From Candidatus Poseidoniia archaeon (lineage in GTDB: Archaea > Thermoplasmatota > Poseidoniia > MGIII > CG-Epi1), in NCBI GenBank assembly GCA_030748895.1, contig JASMLC010000008.1, forward strand, positions 6,453 to 70,452: 64,000 nt of DNA, given 5' to 3'. Shown here one piece after another: positions 47,650-54,567 of the stretch. Under the pieces are notes generated by a model. It ran no database searches and had not been told where the DNA came from. It saw only the letters and a list, made by a program, of their open reading frames with translations. The position numbers and the translations under genes were made by a program. The first letter of the stretch is position 1. Every line of letters starts with the position of its first letter.

Positions 47650-49478
47650 CCTGCGTTTCCGCGCTTCCGCTCGTCTTCGACAGCCGCGACGCGGATGCCA
47701 GCGTCGACGTCAATCCGCTGGAGCAGCACGGCTCCGATGACCACCAGCACACCGAGGCTCAGGACCGCGGTACGGCTGTCGAACAGGCCCGTGACGAGCA
47801 CGTAGATTAGTGGCCCGAGGAAAGCGGCGATTCGGCCGAAAAAGCCGAAAAAGCCGAAGAATTCGGCCGAGCGCGTCTGCGGCACCATCTGGCCGAAGAT
47901 GGAGCGCGCCAAGCCTTGCGAGCCGCCGAGGAGCAGTCCCGCCAGCAGCCCCAGGAAAAGCCACTGCAACGAAATACCGAAGCCGAGCGGCGCCCAGAAA
48001 TTATCGCGCAGGAAGCTCGGGAAAGCGTCGATAGCGCCGTCACCGAGCGAAGTGGGATGGTCTTCCCCGAGCGCGGTCTGCCCATCGAGCAGCCCGCCAC
48101 TAACAGAAGCCGAGAAGTGGCCGTCGCCGCCAATCGCGGCGAGGAACGCGGTCGCGCGTTCTTCGTTGGCGGAGCCGGTCGCGTCGGCTGATATTTCGCC
48201 TTCGACGTCGAGCGGCAGGATGTCCGCCCATTCGGCCTTGAACGCCTGGTCGGCGTCCGATTCCCCGAGCGAGACGCCGCCCAACGCGGTGACTTCATAG
48301 CCGGATTCGTCCCAGTCGAACTGGAAGTCATACTCGTCGTGCTCCGCCAGCTCGAGCGGCGCGAAGCCGACCGCGCCGAAGATGATGACGACCCAACCCA
48401 CCAGTGCCACGGTGAGTGCGGTCTTGGTCGAGGTCGAACCGGCGAGCCGCGTGAAGAGCATCGCCGACGGGGCGGCGACAAATTGCACCAGCAGGATGAC
48501 CGCCATGTTGAGCACCAGCGGGATTCCCAGAACCCCTGCGCCAAAAGCACCGGCGAGGGAGGTCACGGAGTTGATGCCGTCGATGAAGAAGAAGTAGGCC
48601 ACGATGTACATGGCGAGCACCCGGAAGCGGCTGACTTCACCAAGGGTCTTGCGCACTTCGGTCAGCGCCAGCCGCGTGGCAGAGCCGAAGGTGAGATTGC
48701 GCACCGGGTCGGGGATGTGTGGCTCGGGCACCCAGTTAATCGTAATCAGCGCGAAGCCGTACCACCACAGCCCCGAACTGGCGAGTGCCACCGGGACAAC
48801 CCAGCCGAGCATGTTCCCGTCGGCGTCGACCAGGATGCTGACCATCGCCAGGTGGATCGCGAGCAGGATGCCGCCGCCGAAATAGCCATAGGCAAAGGCA
48901 CGGTTGGAGATATCGTCCATCTGCACCGGCCCGCCCCGGTGCGCCACTTCGTAATCGGCGCTGGCGCGCTCGCCCAGATAGGGCAGCATCGCATTGTAGA
49001 AGATGGTCGCTGAAAGCAGCCCCATATTCGCCAGAACGTAGAAAACAAAAAGCCAGATGAAACCCCAGTGTGCCGACAGGAAGTAGGCGCCCGCCAGCAA
49101 CACCGTCGCGCCAGCGCCAGCCCAGGTCAGGTACTTCGTAAGCTTCATCTTGATTTCGGCGCGGTCGGCGATGACTCCCATACCGGGGCCGACCAGCGCG
49201 ATGATAATCGCCGAGAGGAACGTCGCCCAGGCCCACATTGAGTCGCCCGTAAACGTGAAGCCAGCCAGCGTCAGCTCGCTGCCGTACGCGTGCTTGAAGA
49301 GCGTGACGAAGTAGACCGGCAGGATGGCGACGACGATGCTGGTCTCGAAGGCAGACTTGGCCCAGTCGTAGTAGCACCAGCCGCGAATCGCCTTCCGCTC
49401 ACCGTCCGGAAGGTCGCCAATGTTGCTCTCCAGCCCGAAAATCTGTCCTATCCTGTCGTTGCTGCCCATGGCTACCAC
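47646..49478 (-). CDS. UMF1-family MFS transporter with large extracytoplasmic insert
   Basis: This 610-residue permease opens with KAIRGWCYYDWAKSAFETSIVVAILP, the UMF1 signature, and has about 12 spans. A soluble acidic insert of about 115 residues (about 388-500, including FQFDWDESGYEVTALGG and ANEERATAFLAAIGGDGH) interrupts the second half between spans. This is unusual for MFS proteins and may bind a ligand on the outer face. Start GTG 49478 is favoured by a TATA-like box about 24-30 nt upstream; ATG 49469 is an alternative. The downstream UMF1 gene is coupled by 4 nt. Confidence 0.8.
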   Translation of the reverse strand: MVAMGSNDRIGQIFGLESNIGDLPDGERKAIRGWCYYDWAKSAFETSIVVAILPVYFVTLFKHAYGSELTLAGFTFTGDSMWAWATFLSAIIIALVGPGMGVIADRAEIKMKLTKYLTWAGAGATVLLAGAYFLSAHWGFIWLFVFYVLANMGLLSATIFYNAMLPYLGERASADYEVAHRGGPVQMDDISNRAFAYGYFGGGILLAIHLAMVSILVDADGNMLGWVVPVALASSGLWWYGFALITINWVPEPHIPDPVRNLTFGSATRLALTEVRKTLGEVSRFRVLAMYIVAYFFFIDGINSVTSLAGAFGAGVLGIPLVLNMAVILLVQFVAAPSAMLFTRLAGSTSTKTALTVALVGWVVIIFGAVGFAPLELAEHDEYDFQFDWDESGYEVTALGGVSLGESDADQAFKAEWADILPLDVEGEISADATGSANEERATAFLAAIGGDGHFSASVSGGLLDGQTALGEDHPTSLGDGAIDAFPSFLRDNFWAPLGFGISLQWLFLGLLAGLLLGGSQGLARSIFGQMVPQTRSAEFFGFFGFFGRIAAFLGPLIYVLVTGLFDSRTAVLSLGVLVVIGAVLLQRIDVDAGIRVAAVEDERKRGNAG

Positions 49479-49501
49479 ACCAGCGGGGCGAGAGCGTCCC
49501 G

Positions 49502-49508
49502 CTAAAAA
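49502..49508 (-). promoter_or_regulatory. TATA-like promoter for the UMF1 pair
   Basis: The plus strand CTAAAAA (49502-49508) reads TTTTTAG towards the genes, 24-30 nt upstream of GTG 49478. It lies at one end of a repeat-bearing spacer. Confidence 0.4.
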
Positions 49509-49527
49509 CCGCTACCCTGCGCTGCCA

Positions 49528-49578
49528 GTCGCCTGTTGGGGCCGCGACTGCGGCATCGCTCTGGCGCGCCGCAGCACC
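49528..49578 (-). repeat. Dispersed hairpin element R1, copy C (intergenic)
   Basis: On the minus strand it carries GCGATGCCGCAGTCGCGGCC followed by CCAACAGGCGAC, identical to copy B over the core. CTGCGGC and GCCGCAG form a 7-bp stem. This is the only R1 copy found outside a coding region. Confidence 0.85.
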
Positions 49579-49650
49579 TTGCGGGTATCCGTAAGACGAC
49601 CCGCGGACGGCGCGCCGGAAGTGATGTCGTGTGGCGGCGCTGCTGCGTCA

Positions 49651-49762
49651 GCTCTCTCCGGTCGCTGACTTCGCGGGCGCAGCCTGGCGTCAGTCCCTGA
49701 CGCCGTGGCGCAGTCTGGCGTCACCGCTTGTTTCACAGCGCGGCGACGCGGCTGCTACGGCC
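49651..49762 (-). repeat. Diverged copy of repeat R2, expanded
   Basis: This region matches the reverse complement of the 75-bp unit at 19188-19262 (CTCCGGTCGCT, GCGCAGCCTGGCGTCA, CCGCTTGTTTCACAGC). It carries an internal insertion of about 31 bp that duplicates CGCAGTCTGGCGTCA and creates a GGCGTCA/TGACGCC hairpin. It overlaps the stop codon of guaAA, as the other copy overlaps that of uppS. Confidence 0.7.
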
Positions 49763-50345
49763 GCCACGCTTGCGCGTGTTCAAGGAAATTGGTGAAGAGC
49801 TCGGCACCGTATTCCGAATGCTCGACTTCGGGATGGTACTGCACCCCCGCGTACGGCAGCTTCCGGTGCTGCATCGCCTGCACCACGCAGTCGTCGCTCG
49901 ATGCCAGGATGTCGAACCCGTCGGGCAGCCGCGTCACTTCGTCGTTATGGCTCTCCCAGGCGGTGAACTCGTCGGGCAGCCCCGCCATCAGCCAGCCCCG
50001 CTCGGCGACCGAGACCAGCGCCGCGCCGAACTCCGGCACGCGCGCAGGGCCGGCGGCACCGCCGAAGTGGGCCGCCATGTACTGGTGGCCGACGCAGATG
50101 CCGAGAATCGGCCAGTGCGCGGCGTCGAGGTACTCCGCCGTAAGGCCGAGCGCGTCCGCTTCCGACTCGATGCGCGGCGCACCGCCCGAGAGCACCAGCG
50201 CGCGAAAGCGCTCCAGTTCCGAGGGGGGCGTCGTGTTCGGCACGATTTCGGCCGCGCAGCCGAGGTAGTTCAGCACGCGCCATTCGCGGTGCGTCCACTG
50301 GCCGCCGTTGTCGATGACCGCGACTGCCATCCCGGAGAAGCTCAC
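49755..50345 (-). CDS. guaAA: GMP synthase glutamine amidotransferase subunit
   Basis: This 196-residue class I glutaminase supplies ammonia to the separate archaeal GMP synthase ATPase subunit. Catalytic residues are Cys84 in LGICVGHQYM and His171/Glu173 in VQYHPEVEHSEYG. The early AVIDNGGQWTHREWRVLNYLG is typical of GuaAA. Start GTG 50345 has a TATA-like box 23-30 nt upstream; ATG 50330 matches the usual family N-terminus and is a close alternative. The stop codon lies in repeat R2. The ATP-pyrophosphatase partner is not in the window. Confidence 0.9.
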   Translation of the reverse strand: MSFSGMAVAVIDNGGQWTHREWRVLNYLGCAAEIVPNTTPPSELERFRALVLSGGAPRIESEADALGLTAEYLDAAHWPILGICVGHQYMAAHFGGAAGPARVPEFGAALVSVAERGWLMAGLPDEFTAWESHNDEVTRLPDGFDILASSDDCVVQAMQHRKLPYAGVQYHPEVEHSEYGAELFTNFLEHAQAWRP

Positions 50346-50367
50346 GGCCGGCGGCAGGTGGCGGCCG

Positions 50368-50375
50368 CTAAAAGG
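50368..50375 (-). promoter_or_regulatory. TATA-like promoter for guaAA
   Basis: The minus strand reads CCTTTTAG, 23-30 nt upstream of GTG 50345. It lies 16 nt beyond the HicA stop. Confidence 0.45.
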
Positions 50376-50390
50376 CTGGCGGGAGGCGGC

Positions 50391-50622
50391 TCAAATGTGG
50401 TGTACAAATTCAGCGGCGTCTACTTTCGCCAGCCGCAGCACGCCCCGCAGGGGTCCCCCGTTTCAGCTCGCGGTGCAGCGGCACGACGGTGCCTACCTTG
50501 CCTTGCGGAGTCTCGCGCGAGAGCCGCACATGGCTGCCGCGCTGGCCGGTAACGCTGAAGCCGAAATGGCGGCAGAGAATCTTCACGACCTTTTCGCCGG
50601 AGACCGGCTTAAGCCGCGGCAC
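50391..50622 (-). pseudogene. hicA: HicA-family mRNA interferase toxin, frameshifted
   Basis: The first part reads PRLKPVSGEKVVKILCRHFGF and GSHVRLSRE, a clear HicA double-stranded-RNA-binding fold with the catalytic His in GSHVRL. After ELKRGT the frame departs into PAGRAAAGESRRR and stops at 50410. In the adjacent frame the expected HicA ending RGVLRLAKVDAAEFVHHI runs to a stop at 50391. One extra base in the run of four G at 50450-50453 explains this. Either the toxin is inactivated or the base is a sequencing error. Start GTG 50622 overlaps hicB by 14 nt. Confidence 0.8.
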
Positions 50623-50827
50623 CCGCTCCCTCCGAAACGGAGAAAGTGGCAATCACCGGAGGCTCGAACTCCTGCATCGGGAATTCCTCGAGGTAGAGTT
50701 CGGTCGCCTCCTTCAGGTTGGCGAGCGCCTCATCTACCGTATCCCCCTGGCTCACCGTCCCGACTTCGGGACACTCGGCTACGAAGACGCCTTCCTCACG
50801 GTGCAGCACCGCCGTCAGCTCCGCCAT
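50609..50827 (-). CDS. hicB: HicB-family antitoxin
   Basis: This 72-residue protein has the partial RNase-H-like fold of HicB antitoxins: LTAVLHREEGVFVAECPEVG, VSQGDTVDEALANLKEATELYLEE, and a short C-terminal extension without an obvious DNA-binding domain. It lies upstream of and overlaps hicA, the reverse of the commonest hicA-hicB order. Being too short for a ribbon-helix-helix or HTH tail, it probably neutralises the toxin without autoregulating through its own DNA-binding domain. Confidence 0.85.
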   Translation of the reverse strand: MAELTAVLHREEGVFVAECPEVGTVSQGDTVDEALANLKEATELYLEEFPMQEFEPPVIATFSVSEGAGAAA

Positions 50828-51031
50828 GCTTCCCGGCTACCGCCCGCTCATATTAAAGTGCTGCCGGACCAACGTCCGGTCCACCGGCGGGAGCAGGTTG
50901 CCCCGGGCGGGAATTGAGGTAAATAACTGTGAGCTCTCCTCCGAAGCCCGAGGCGAGTCGATGGGGGCAGGGGTAATGATAAACGCTGCGGCGGCGCCAA
51001 GCATGCGCGACTTCCGTGCTGCCGCGCCGCG

Positions 51032-52003
51032 CTAGCCTGCCGCTTCCGGGTTGAGGCAGGTCATCAGCGCATCCCCGCGGCAGCGCGCCAGCACGTTATC
51101 GACCGCGATATTGCCCATCGCCGTGCGGGTCTCCAGACTGGCGGAAGCGATGTGCGGGACGATGACGACGTTGTCCATCTGCGCCAGTTCGGGTTCCATC
51201 GCCGGCTCGCGCTCGTAGACATCGAGCGCCACACCGGCGATTTCGCCCGCTTTCAGCGCCTTGACGAGCACCTTTTCGTTCACCACCGGGCCGCGGCTGA
51301 CGTTAATCAGGAATGCGCTGCGCTTCATCTCGCGCAGCTCGCGCGTGTCGATGAGATGGTGCGACTTCTTGTCGTAGAAGGGGTGCAGCGAAACGAAGTC
51401 GCTCTGGCGCAGCAGCGTGTACATGTCCACATATTCTGCGCCGACCTCCTCCGCGTACGGCTTCGGCTCCAGGTCGCTGTAAAGGATACGCATGCCGAAG
51501 CCGCGCGCGCGTTGCGCCAGCGCGAAGCCGATGCGACCCAGCCCGACGATGCCCAGCGTCTTATGGTGGACGTCGGTGCCCATCAGCAGCGTCGGCGCCC
51601 ATCCCTCGTATTTGCCGTCGCGCATGTAACGGTCGGCCTCGACGATGCGCCGCGCGACCGCCATCAGCAGCGCCCAGGTCAGGTCGGCGGTCGAGTCGTC
51701 GAGCACGCCGGGGGTGTTGGTGACCGGGATTCCGCGTTTGGTCGCCGCCGGGACGTCGATGTTGTTGTAGCCAACGGCGTAGTTGGCAATCAGCTTCAGC
51801 TCGGAATTGCACTCCATCAGCGCCGAATCGACCGGGTCGACCAGCTGGCTCAGCAGGATGTCGCACCACGCCGTGCCTTCCTCAAGTTCGTCGCGCGTCA
51901 GCGCGCGGTCCTCCGGGTTGACCCGCAGCTCGGTGATTTCATTCGCCTTCTCGAGCCGGCCCATCACCGTCTCCGGCAGCCGCCGCGTGACGAACACCTT
52001 CAT
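51032..52003 (-). CDS. D-2-hydroxyacid dehydrogenase (glyoxylate/hydroxypyruvate reductase type)
   Basis: This 323-residue NAD(P)-dependent enzyme has the NAD motif GIVGLGRIGFALA (about 148-160), NYAVGYNNIDVPAATKRGIPVTNTPGVL in the substrate domain, and the catalytic Arg in INVSRGPVVNE and His in VPHIASAS. It reduces hydroxypyruvate or glyoxylate to D-glycerate or glycolate. The upstream gene is glycerate kinase, 24 nt away, which points to glycerate as product or substrate. A TATA-like TAATTAAG overlapping the kinase stop could give it its own transcript. Confidence 0.88.
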   Translation of the reverse strand: MKVFVTRRLPETVMGRLEKANEITELRVNPEDRALTRDELEEGTAWCDILLSQLVDPVDSALMECNSELKLIANYAVGYNNIDVPAATKRGIPVTNTPGVLDDSTADLTWALLMAVARRIVEADRYMRDGKYEGWAPTLLMGTDVHHKTLGIVGLGRIGFALAQRARGFGMRILYSDLEPKPYAEEVGAEYVDMYTLLRQSDFVSLHPFYDKKSHHLIDTRELREMKRSAFLINVSRGPVVNEKVLVKALKAGEIAGVALDVYEREPAMEPELAQMDNVVIVPHIASASLETRTAMGNIAVDNVLARCRGDALMTCLNPEAAG

Positions 52004-52022
52004 GCGAAGCCAGCGGCGGCCG

Positions 52023-52030
52023 CTTAATTA
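52023..52030 (-). promoter_or_regulatory. TATA-like promoter for the hydroxyacid dehydrogenase
   Basis: The minus strand reads TAATTAAG, 20-27 nt upstream of ATG 52003, and overlaps the stop codon of the glycerate kinase gene. Confidence 0.4.
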
Positions 52031-53299
52031 CCTGTCGACCAGCCCGATGACGATGTCCATGACGTTGGTGCCGGTCAGCCCCGGCCGGAACAGCGCGCCG
52101 GTCGGCGCCAGGAAACCATGCGAGTCGTTGGCGTCGAGCGCCGCCCGTGCGCCAGCGACCGGCGTCCCGCCGTCCACCCACGCGCCGGCGGCGTCGGTCG
52201 GCCCGTCTTGCCCGTCGGTCCCGGCAGCGAGCAATCCGGTGCCGGCACTACCAGCCAGCTCAATTGCAGCCGCGAGCGCTAGTTCCTGCGAGCGACCACC
52301 GCGACCGTCCCCGGTAACGGCCACGGTCGTCTCGCCGCCCCAGAGCAGGCAGCGGCATCCGCGCTCGCCCGTAATGTGGCGCGCAATGTGCTTTCCAGCG
52401 CCGCGCGCCTCGCCCTCCAGCGCATCGGTGACGATGCCCGCCGCGTAGCCGCGCGCGGCGGCCGTGGCGGCCGCCGCCTCGAGCGCGATGCGGTTCGACC
52501 CGATGACCGCCGTGCGGGTTTTCGGCGGCTCGACGGCGGGCGTCTCTTCGAGTTCGCCCGCGGCGCCGCGCTCGAGGTGCGCCGCGACCGCCGACGGCAG
52601 CTCGACGCCAAGCCGCGCGACGATGGCAAGGCAGTCACCGTAAGTCGAGGAATCACCCACTGTCGGCCCCGAAGCGATGTCGGGCAACGGGTCGCCGATG
52701 ACGTCCGAGATGGCGAGCGCGACGACCGTCGCCGGCGCAGCGAGCTGCGCCAGCCGGCCCCCCTTCAGCTCCGAGAGGTGGCGCCGCACCGCATTCAGCT
52801 CGCTGATGGTCGCCCCCGCGCTGGTGAGCGCGCGCGTCGTCGCCAGCTTCTGCTCGAGCGTGATTCCTGCTGCCGGCAGCGGCAGCAGCGCCGAGCCGCC
52901 GCCCGAGATGAGCACCAGCAACAGCTCGTCCGCGGACGCCTCCACAGCGAGGTCATTGATGCGTTCGGCCGCCTCCATTGCCGCCTCGTCGGGCAGGTTG
53001 TCGGCGGCGCCCGGGTGGAACGCGGTGACGCCGTCGCACGGCGCCGTCCCGACAGGGACGCTCGCAATGCCGACGACGATGTGCTCGCCGAGGATGGTCT
53101 CGGCCGCGCGCACCATTCCCGGCGCCGCCTTGCCGAACGCGGCGAGCCTGACGTTGCGGTCCAGCTGCCATTCCAGCTCGATGGCGGGGAACCAGAGCCG
53201 GTCGCCGTCGCGCTGCAAATGCCCTGAAAGTAGCACCTCTGGCTGCACCGCCGCGACCGCCGCGTGGAAGATGGCTTCAGCGTCGTCGCGCGGCGTCAT
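52028..53299 (-). CDS. gck: Glycerate 2-kinase (MOFRL family)
   Basis: This 423-residue kinase of the GckA/MOFRL family phosphorylates D-glycerate to 2-phosphoglycerate, as in other archaea. Conserved segments are AFGKAAPGMVRAAE, VLISGGGSALLPLP, LSELKGGRLAQLA, ISDVIGDPLPDIASGPT, LLWGGETTVAVTGDGRGGRSQELAL and AAGTDGQDGPTDAAGAW. ATG 53299 was chosen because TTTAAG lies 22-27 nt upstream, as in other leaderless genes here; ATG 53314 is possible. With the adjacent dehydrogenase it links hydroxypyruvate or glyoxylate to glycolysis. Confidence 0.93.
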   Translation of the reverse strand: MTPRDDAEAIFHAAVAAVQPEVLLSGHLQRDGDRLWFPAIELEWQLDRNVRLAAFGKAAPGMVRAAETILGEHIVVGIASVPVGTAPCDGVTAFHPGAADNLPDEAAMEAAERINDLAVEASADELLLVLISGGGSALLPLPAAGITLEQKLATTRALTSAGATISELNAVRRHLSELKGGRLAQLAAPATVVALAISDVIGDPLPDIASGPTVGDSSTYGDCLAIVARLGVELPSAVAAHLERGAAGELEETPAVEPPKTRTAVIGSNRIALEAAAATAAARGYAAGIVTDALEGEARGAGKHIARHITGERGCRCLLWGGETTVAVTGDGRGGRSQELALAAAIELAGSAGTGLLAAGTDGQDGPTDAAGAWVDGGTPVAGARAALDANDSHGFLAPTGALFRPGLTGTNVMDIVIGLVDR

Positions 53300-53320
53300 G
53301 GCGCGCGGAACCATCGCGGG

Positions 53321-53326
53321 TTTAAG
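53321..53326 (-). promoter_or_regulatory. TATA-like promoter for glycerate kinase
   Basis: TTTAAG (CTTAAA on the minus strand) lies 22-27 nt upstream of ATG 53299, in the 53-bp gap after the HAD gene. Confidence 0.4.
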
Positions 53327-53352
53327 CGGCTGCGGGCGCGGTGCAGGTGTAA

Positions 53353-54003
53353 TTACAGGTGCGACGCGAGCTCCGCCAGGCTGCGCAGGTCGCCGCCCCC
53401 GTCGCGTGCGACAAGCAGCGCGCGCATCCCGGCTGCGCGCGCTGGCACAACGTCGCCGTGCGGGTCGTCTCCGACGTAGAGTACCGCGTCGGGCGTGCAG
53501 CCAAGCTCGCGGCAGACGGCGTCGAAGAACTGCCGCGCCGGCTTGCGCCACCCCAGCCCGGCCGCGTGCAGCACCGGCCGCACCGCGTCGAGCTCCGTGT
53601 GGCCGCCAATGATGCCCCCGAGCCGCGCGTCAAAGTTGGACGCGATCGCCGCGCGCAGCCCGCGGTCGGCGACGGCGGAGACCCCCGCTGCAACGTCGCC
53701 GTAGAGGCACCAGCTTTGCGCCGCGGCAAAGTTGGCCCAGAGCGAGTCGAACGTCGCCGCGGGGTCGCTGACATCAGTTAGCGTCGCGGCGACGACGCGT
53801 CGCCACCACGCCTGCTCGTCGTCCGCCGAGGTGCGGTCGCCGCGCGGCCGCACCACGCTCCCGAAGGCGACAGACAGCCGCTCGCGCACCACCTTCTCGG
53901 AGAGCCGTGAGCCGTAGCGCCGGCCGATTTCGTGGTAGGCGAGCGGCACGCCGGGGCAGGGATACATCAGCGTCCCGACCGCGTCGAAGACGACCCACTC
54001 CAT
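53353..54003 (-). CDS. HAD-superfamily hydrolase (phosphatase)
   Basis: This 216-residue HAD-IA hydrolase has motif I VFDAVGTLMYP with the nucleophilic Asp but Val where many phosphatases have the second Asp. A helical cap covers about 15-95, motif II is AIASNFDAR, motif III is the Lys in WRKPARQFFDAV, and motif IV is LYVGDDPHGDVVPAR. The FDAVGT form occurs in a known subgroup of HAD-IA enzymes. Its place before glycerate kinase suggests a phosphoglycolate- or phosphoglycerate-type substrate, but this is inference. ATG 54003 fits the TATA spacing better than TTG 54012. Confidence 0.8.
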   Translation of the reverse strand: MEWVVFDAVGTLMYPCPGVPLAYHEIGRRYGSRLSEKVVRERLSVAFGSVVRPRGDRTSADDEQAWWRRVVAATLTDVSDPAATFDSLWANFAAAQSWCLYGDVAAGVSAVADRGLRAAIASNFDARLGGIIGGHTELDAVRPVLHAAGLGWRKPARQFFDAVCRELGCTPDAVLYVGDDPHGDVVPARAAGMRALLVARDGGGDLRSLAELASHL

Positions 54004-54015
54004 GCACGGCAAGCG

Positions 54016-54037
54016 GCGGCCGGCTTAAACCGGCCGC
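54016..54037 (-). promoter_or_regulatory. Palindrome-flanked TATA-like promoter
   Basis: GCGGCCGG-CTTAAA-CCGGCCGC: a perfect 8-bp inverted repeat encloses the only A/T island, 21-26 nt upstream of ATG 54003. The palindrome overlaps where TBP/TFB would bind and may be an operator or simply a hairpin. Confidence 0.45.
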
Positions 54038-54064
54038 GGGGGCGGGCGGGGGTGGCGTATTTTT

Positions 54065-54557
54065 GTGGAGATTACGGCATACCACAGCAACCCGCTGGAC
54101 ACGGACAGCGATGATGACGGCCTGGATGACGGGGTAGAGGTTAATACCTACGGCACCAGCCCCATGATAATGGACTCCGACGGCGACGGTCTCGATGACG
54201 GCGATGAGGTCGCCTACCACACCGACCCGGCTGACAGAGATTCGGACAACGATGGAGTCGTAGATTTCATCGACAAGTAGCCTTGACGTCACTTTCAACC
54301 TTGCCACCGGGCTGTGGTATGGTGATGATGGCGACTATCCCGATACGTCGTGCAGCTGCGGCGCCAGCGACAGCAACGGCATGGGCTTTTCCAGAGGGGA
54401 TGGCAGCGACAAAAACGACGCCGCCATCTGGTTTGACGTCAGGGTCGCCGACGTAGATGGTTCCGGGCCGAGGGACGATGACGGGCTGAGCCACTGGGCG
54501 GAGAGAATCGAATGGGGCACTGACCCAAAGAACAGCAACAGCGACGGAGAGGGATAG
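54065..54557 (+). pseudogene. Remnant of a calcium-binding (thrombospondin type 3 repeat) surface protein
   Basis: The first fragment (54065-54280) encodes TSP3-type repeats: NPLDTDSDDDGLDDGVEV, GTSPMIMDSDGDGLDDGDEV and DPADRDSDNDGVVDFIDK, each with the DxDxDGxxD calcium pattern. It has no proper start; the frame is open upstream without a signal peptide. The second fragment (open from 54264 to 54557) is in the +1 frame and encodes LDVTFNLATGLWYGDDGDYP and DDDGLSHWAERIEWGTDPKN, also repeat-like. The two pieces look like the frameshifted 3' part of a large secreted protein. This fills most of the only gene-poor stretch (54004-54567). Confidence 0.6.
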
Positions 54558-54567
54558 ATTCCCGCCC

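Noticed and set aside
50828-51031. Small plus-strand open frames in the hicB/dehydrogenase spacer
   Set aside because: No start context, no family similarity and an unremarkable composition. The spacer holds a short GGACC/GGTCC inverted repeat only.
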